A DNA stretch of 5,895 nt, taken from positions 1-5,895 of the forward strand of contig CANJOX010000212.1 of assembly GCA_947475795.1 (NCBI GenBank), written 5' to 3'. Origin of the DNA: Gemmatimonadota bacterium. Its GTDB lineage: Bacteria > Gemmatimonadota > Gemmatimonadetes > Gemmatimonadales > Gemmatimonadaceae. Shown in pieces: positions 5,469 to 5,895 of the stretch (the first letter of the stretch is position 1; each line of letters opens with the position of its first letter). The notes under the pieces were generated by a model that saw nothing but the letters and a program-made list of their open reading frames with translations, did not search any database and was not told the DNA's origin. The position numbers were made by a program, and so were the translations under genes.

Positions 5469-5535
5469 GCGGGAAGCGAACGGGGGTACGAAGCCGGGCG
5501 ATCACGCGCTCCGTACCCCGTACCCCCCGACTCCC
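5462..5535. repeat. Two-part inverted repeat between lpd and lipB
   Basis: GGGAGTCG (5462-5469) pairs with CGACTCCC (5528-5535), and GGGGGTACG (5482-5490) pairs with CGTACCCCC (5519-5527). The right halves are contiguous, while the left halves are separated by 12 unpaired bases. The right arm also contains a direct repeat, CGTACCCC at 5512-5519 and again from 5519, so the 8-bp stem can form in two registers. It begins 18 bases beyond the lpd stop, suiting a terminator, attenuator or processing site, but no T-run follows on the - strand. It overlaps the last unit of the heptad array, suggesting one composite element. Confidence -1.
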
Positions 5536-5553
5536 TACTTCGCCGTCATCACA

Positions 5554-5895
5554 CTACGCGTGCAGCATCTTCCCCAGTGAATCCAGCACCGCTTCGCCGA
5601 TCGCTTCGGACAGCGTGGGGTGGGCATGGATCGCCAGATCGATCTCTTCCACGGTGAACTCGTTCTCGCGGGCCACTACGAGTTCGTGGATCATCTCGGT
5701 GGCGTGGGCTCCCACGATGTGGGCGCCCAGAATTTCGCCGTGCTTCGCATCGCGGATGATCTTCACGAAGCCGTCGGTCTCACCGCTGGTGCGGGCGCGG
5801 CCGTTCGCGGAGAACGGGAACTTGCCGATCGTGTAGTCGAGCTTCTTGTCCTTGCACGCCTGTTCGGTAAGGCCGATGCTCGCGACTTCCGGATG
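5554..5895 (-). CDS. lpdA: Dihydrolipoyl dehydrogenase (E3), C-terminal part, 5' end outside window
   Basis: The frame is open from the window edge (5895) to TAG at 5554-5556, giving the last 113 residues of a protein usually about 460-480 long. The part seen is the dimerisation domain of the flavoprotein disulfide reductase family. It contains HPEVASIGLTE (1-11), GKFPFSANGRA (24-34), the GFVKII strand, ILGAHIVGAHATEMIHEL, and the signature HAHPTLSE (90-97) with the catalytic His92 and its partner Glu97 that face the disulfide of the other subunit. The enzyme is an FAD/NAD+-dependent cytoplasmic protein that reoxidises dihydrolipoamide in pyruvate and 2-oxoglutarate dehydrogenase complexes or the glycine cleavage system. 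The Val before KII is encoded by GTG at 5764-5766, which is an internal codon and not the start. The gene lies upstream of lipB in the same orientation. The FAD and NAD domains and the redox CxxxxC are outside the window, but HAHPTLSE with the flanking motifs makes the call firm. Confidence -1.
   Translation of the reverse strand, partial: HPEVASIGLTEQACKDKKLDYTIGKFPFSANGRARTSGETDGFVKIIRDAKHGEILGAHIVGAHATEMIHELVVARENEFTVEEIDLAIHAHPTLSEAIGEAVLDSLGKMLHA

Noticed and set aside
5427..5535. CRISPR array or tRNA in the lpd-lipB gap
   Set aside because: Units are only 7 bases with no spacers, and no cloverleaf or T-loop sequence is present.
5764..5766. GTG as the start of a separate 70-residue protein
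   Set aside because: The upstream frame stays open to the window edge and encodes typical dihydrolipoyl dehydrogenase motifs (HPEVASIGLTE, GKFPFSANGRA), so it is an internal Val codon.

Overview
The window is GC-rich chromosomal DNA from a bacterium with an outer membrane or cell surface. It carries a predicted lipoprotein, a large secreted or surface protein, lipoate metabolism genes and GC-rich codon choice. The overall style (Ig-like surface protein in highly biased codons, long membrane GT-C-like protein, short intergenic gaps with G/C-rich repeats) would fit Gemmatimonadota or a similar high-GC phylum. That placement is an impression from family knowledge, not something proven by the sequence.

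Layout: (1) bases 1-1599, + strand, the 3' end of a large Ser/Thr/Ala/Gly-rich, Ig-like extracellular protein in strongly biased codons. (2) 1600-1785, a convergent gap packed with three strong hairpins, of which the middle one ends in a T-run and is the most convincing terminator. (3) 1786-2220, - strand, a 144-residue lipoprotein with a clear lipobox and a BamE/SmpA-like motif. (4) 2221-2420, a divergent intergenic region with an extended -10-like element, a possible 26-codon leader ORF with its own Shine-Dalgarno sequence, and two overlapping, mutually exclusive hairpins. (5) 2421-4685, + strand, a 754-residue polytopic membrane protein that looks like a GT-C-fold/PTPS-related glycosyltransferase with a YfhO-like soluble C-terminus. 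(6) 4683-4712, a 10-bp unit repeated three times that holds the stop codons of both convergent genes. (7) 4710-5417, - strand, lipB (octanoyltransferase). (8) 5418-5553, a gap occupied by a six-unit heptad array running nearly up to the lipB start and a two-part inverted repeat. (9) 5554-5895, - strand, the 3' end of dihydrolipoyl dehydrogenase (lpd), truncated by the window edge.

The only clear pathway link is lpd-lipB. LipB transfers octanoyl groups to the lipoyl domains of 2-oxoacid dehydrogenases or GcvH, and Lpd reoxidises the dihydrolipoyl arm of the same complexes. They lie in tandem on the - strand and may be co-transcribed. The other genes are probably independent units for cell-envelope functions.

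I found no convincing undescribed gene system. The most unusual elements are non-coding: the heptad array and inverted repeat between lpd and lipB, the leader ORF with competing hairpins ahead of the membrane protein, and the three-hairpin convergent gap.
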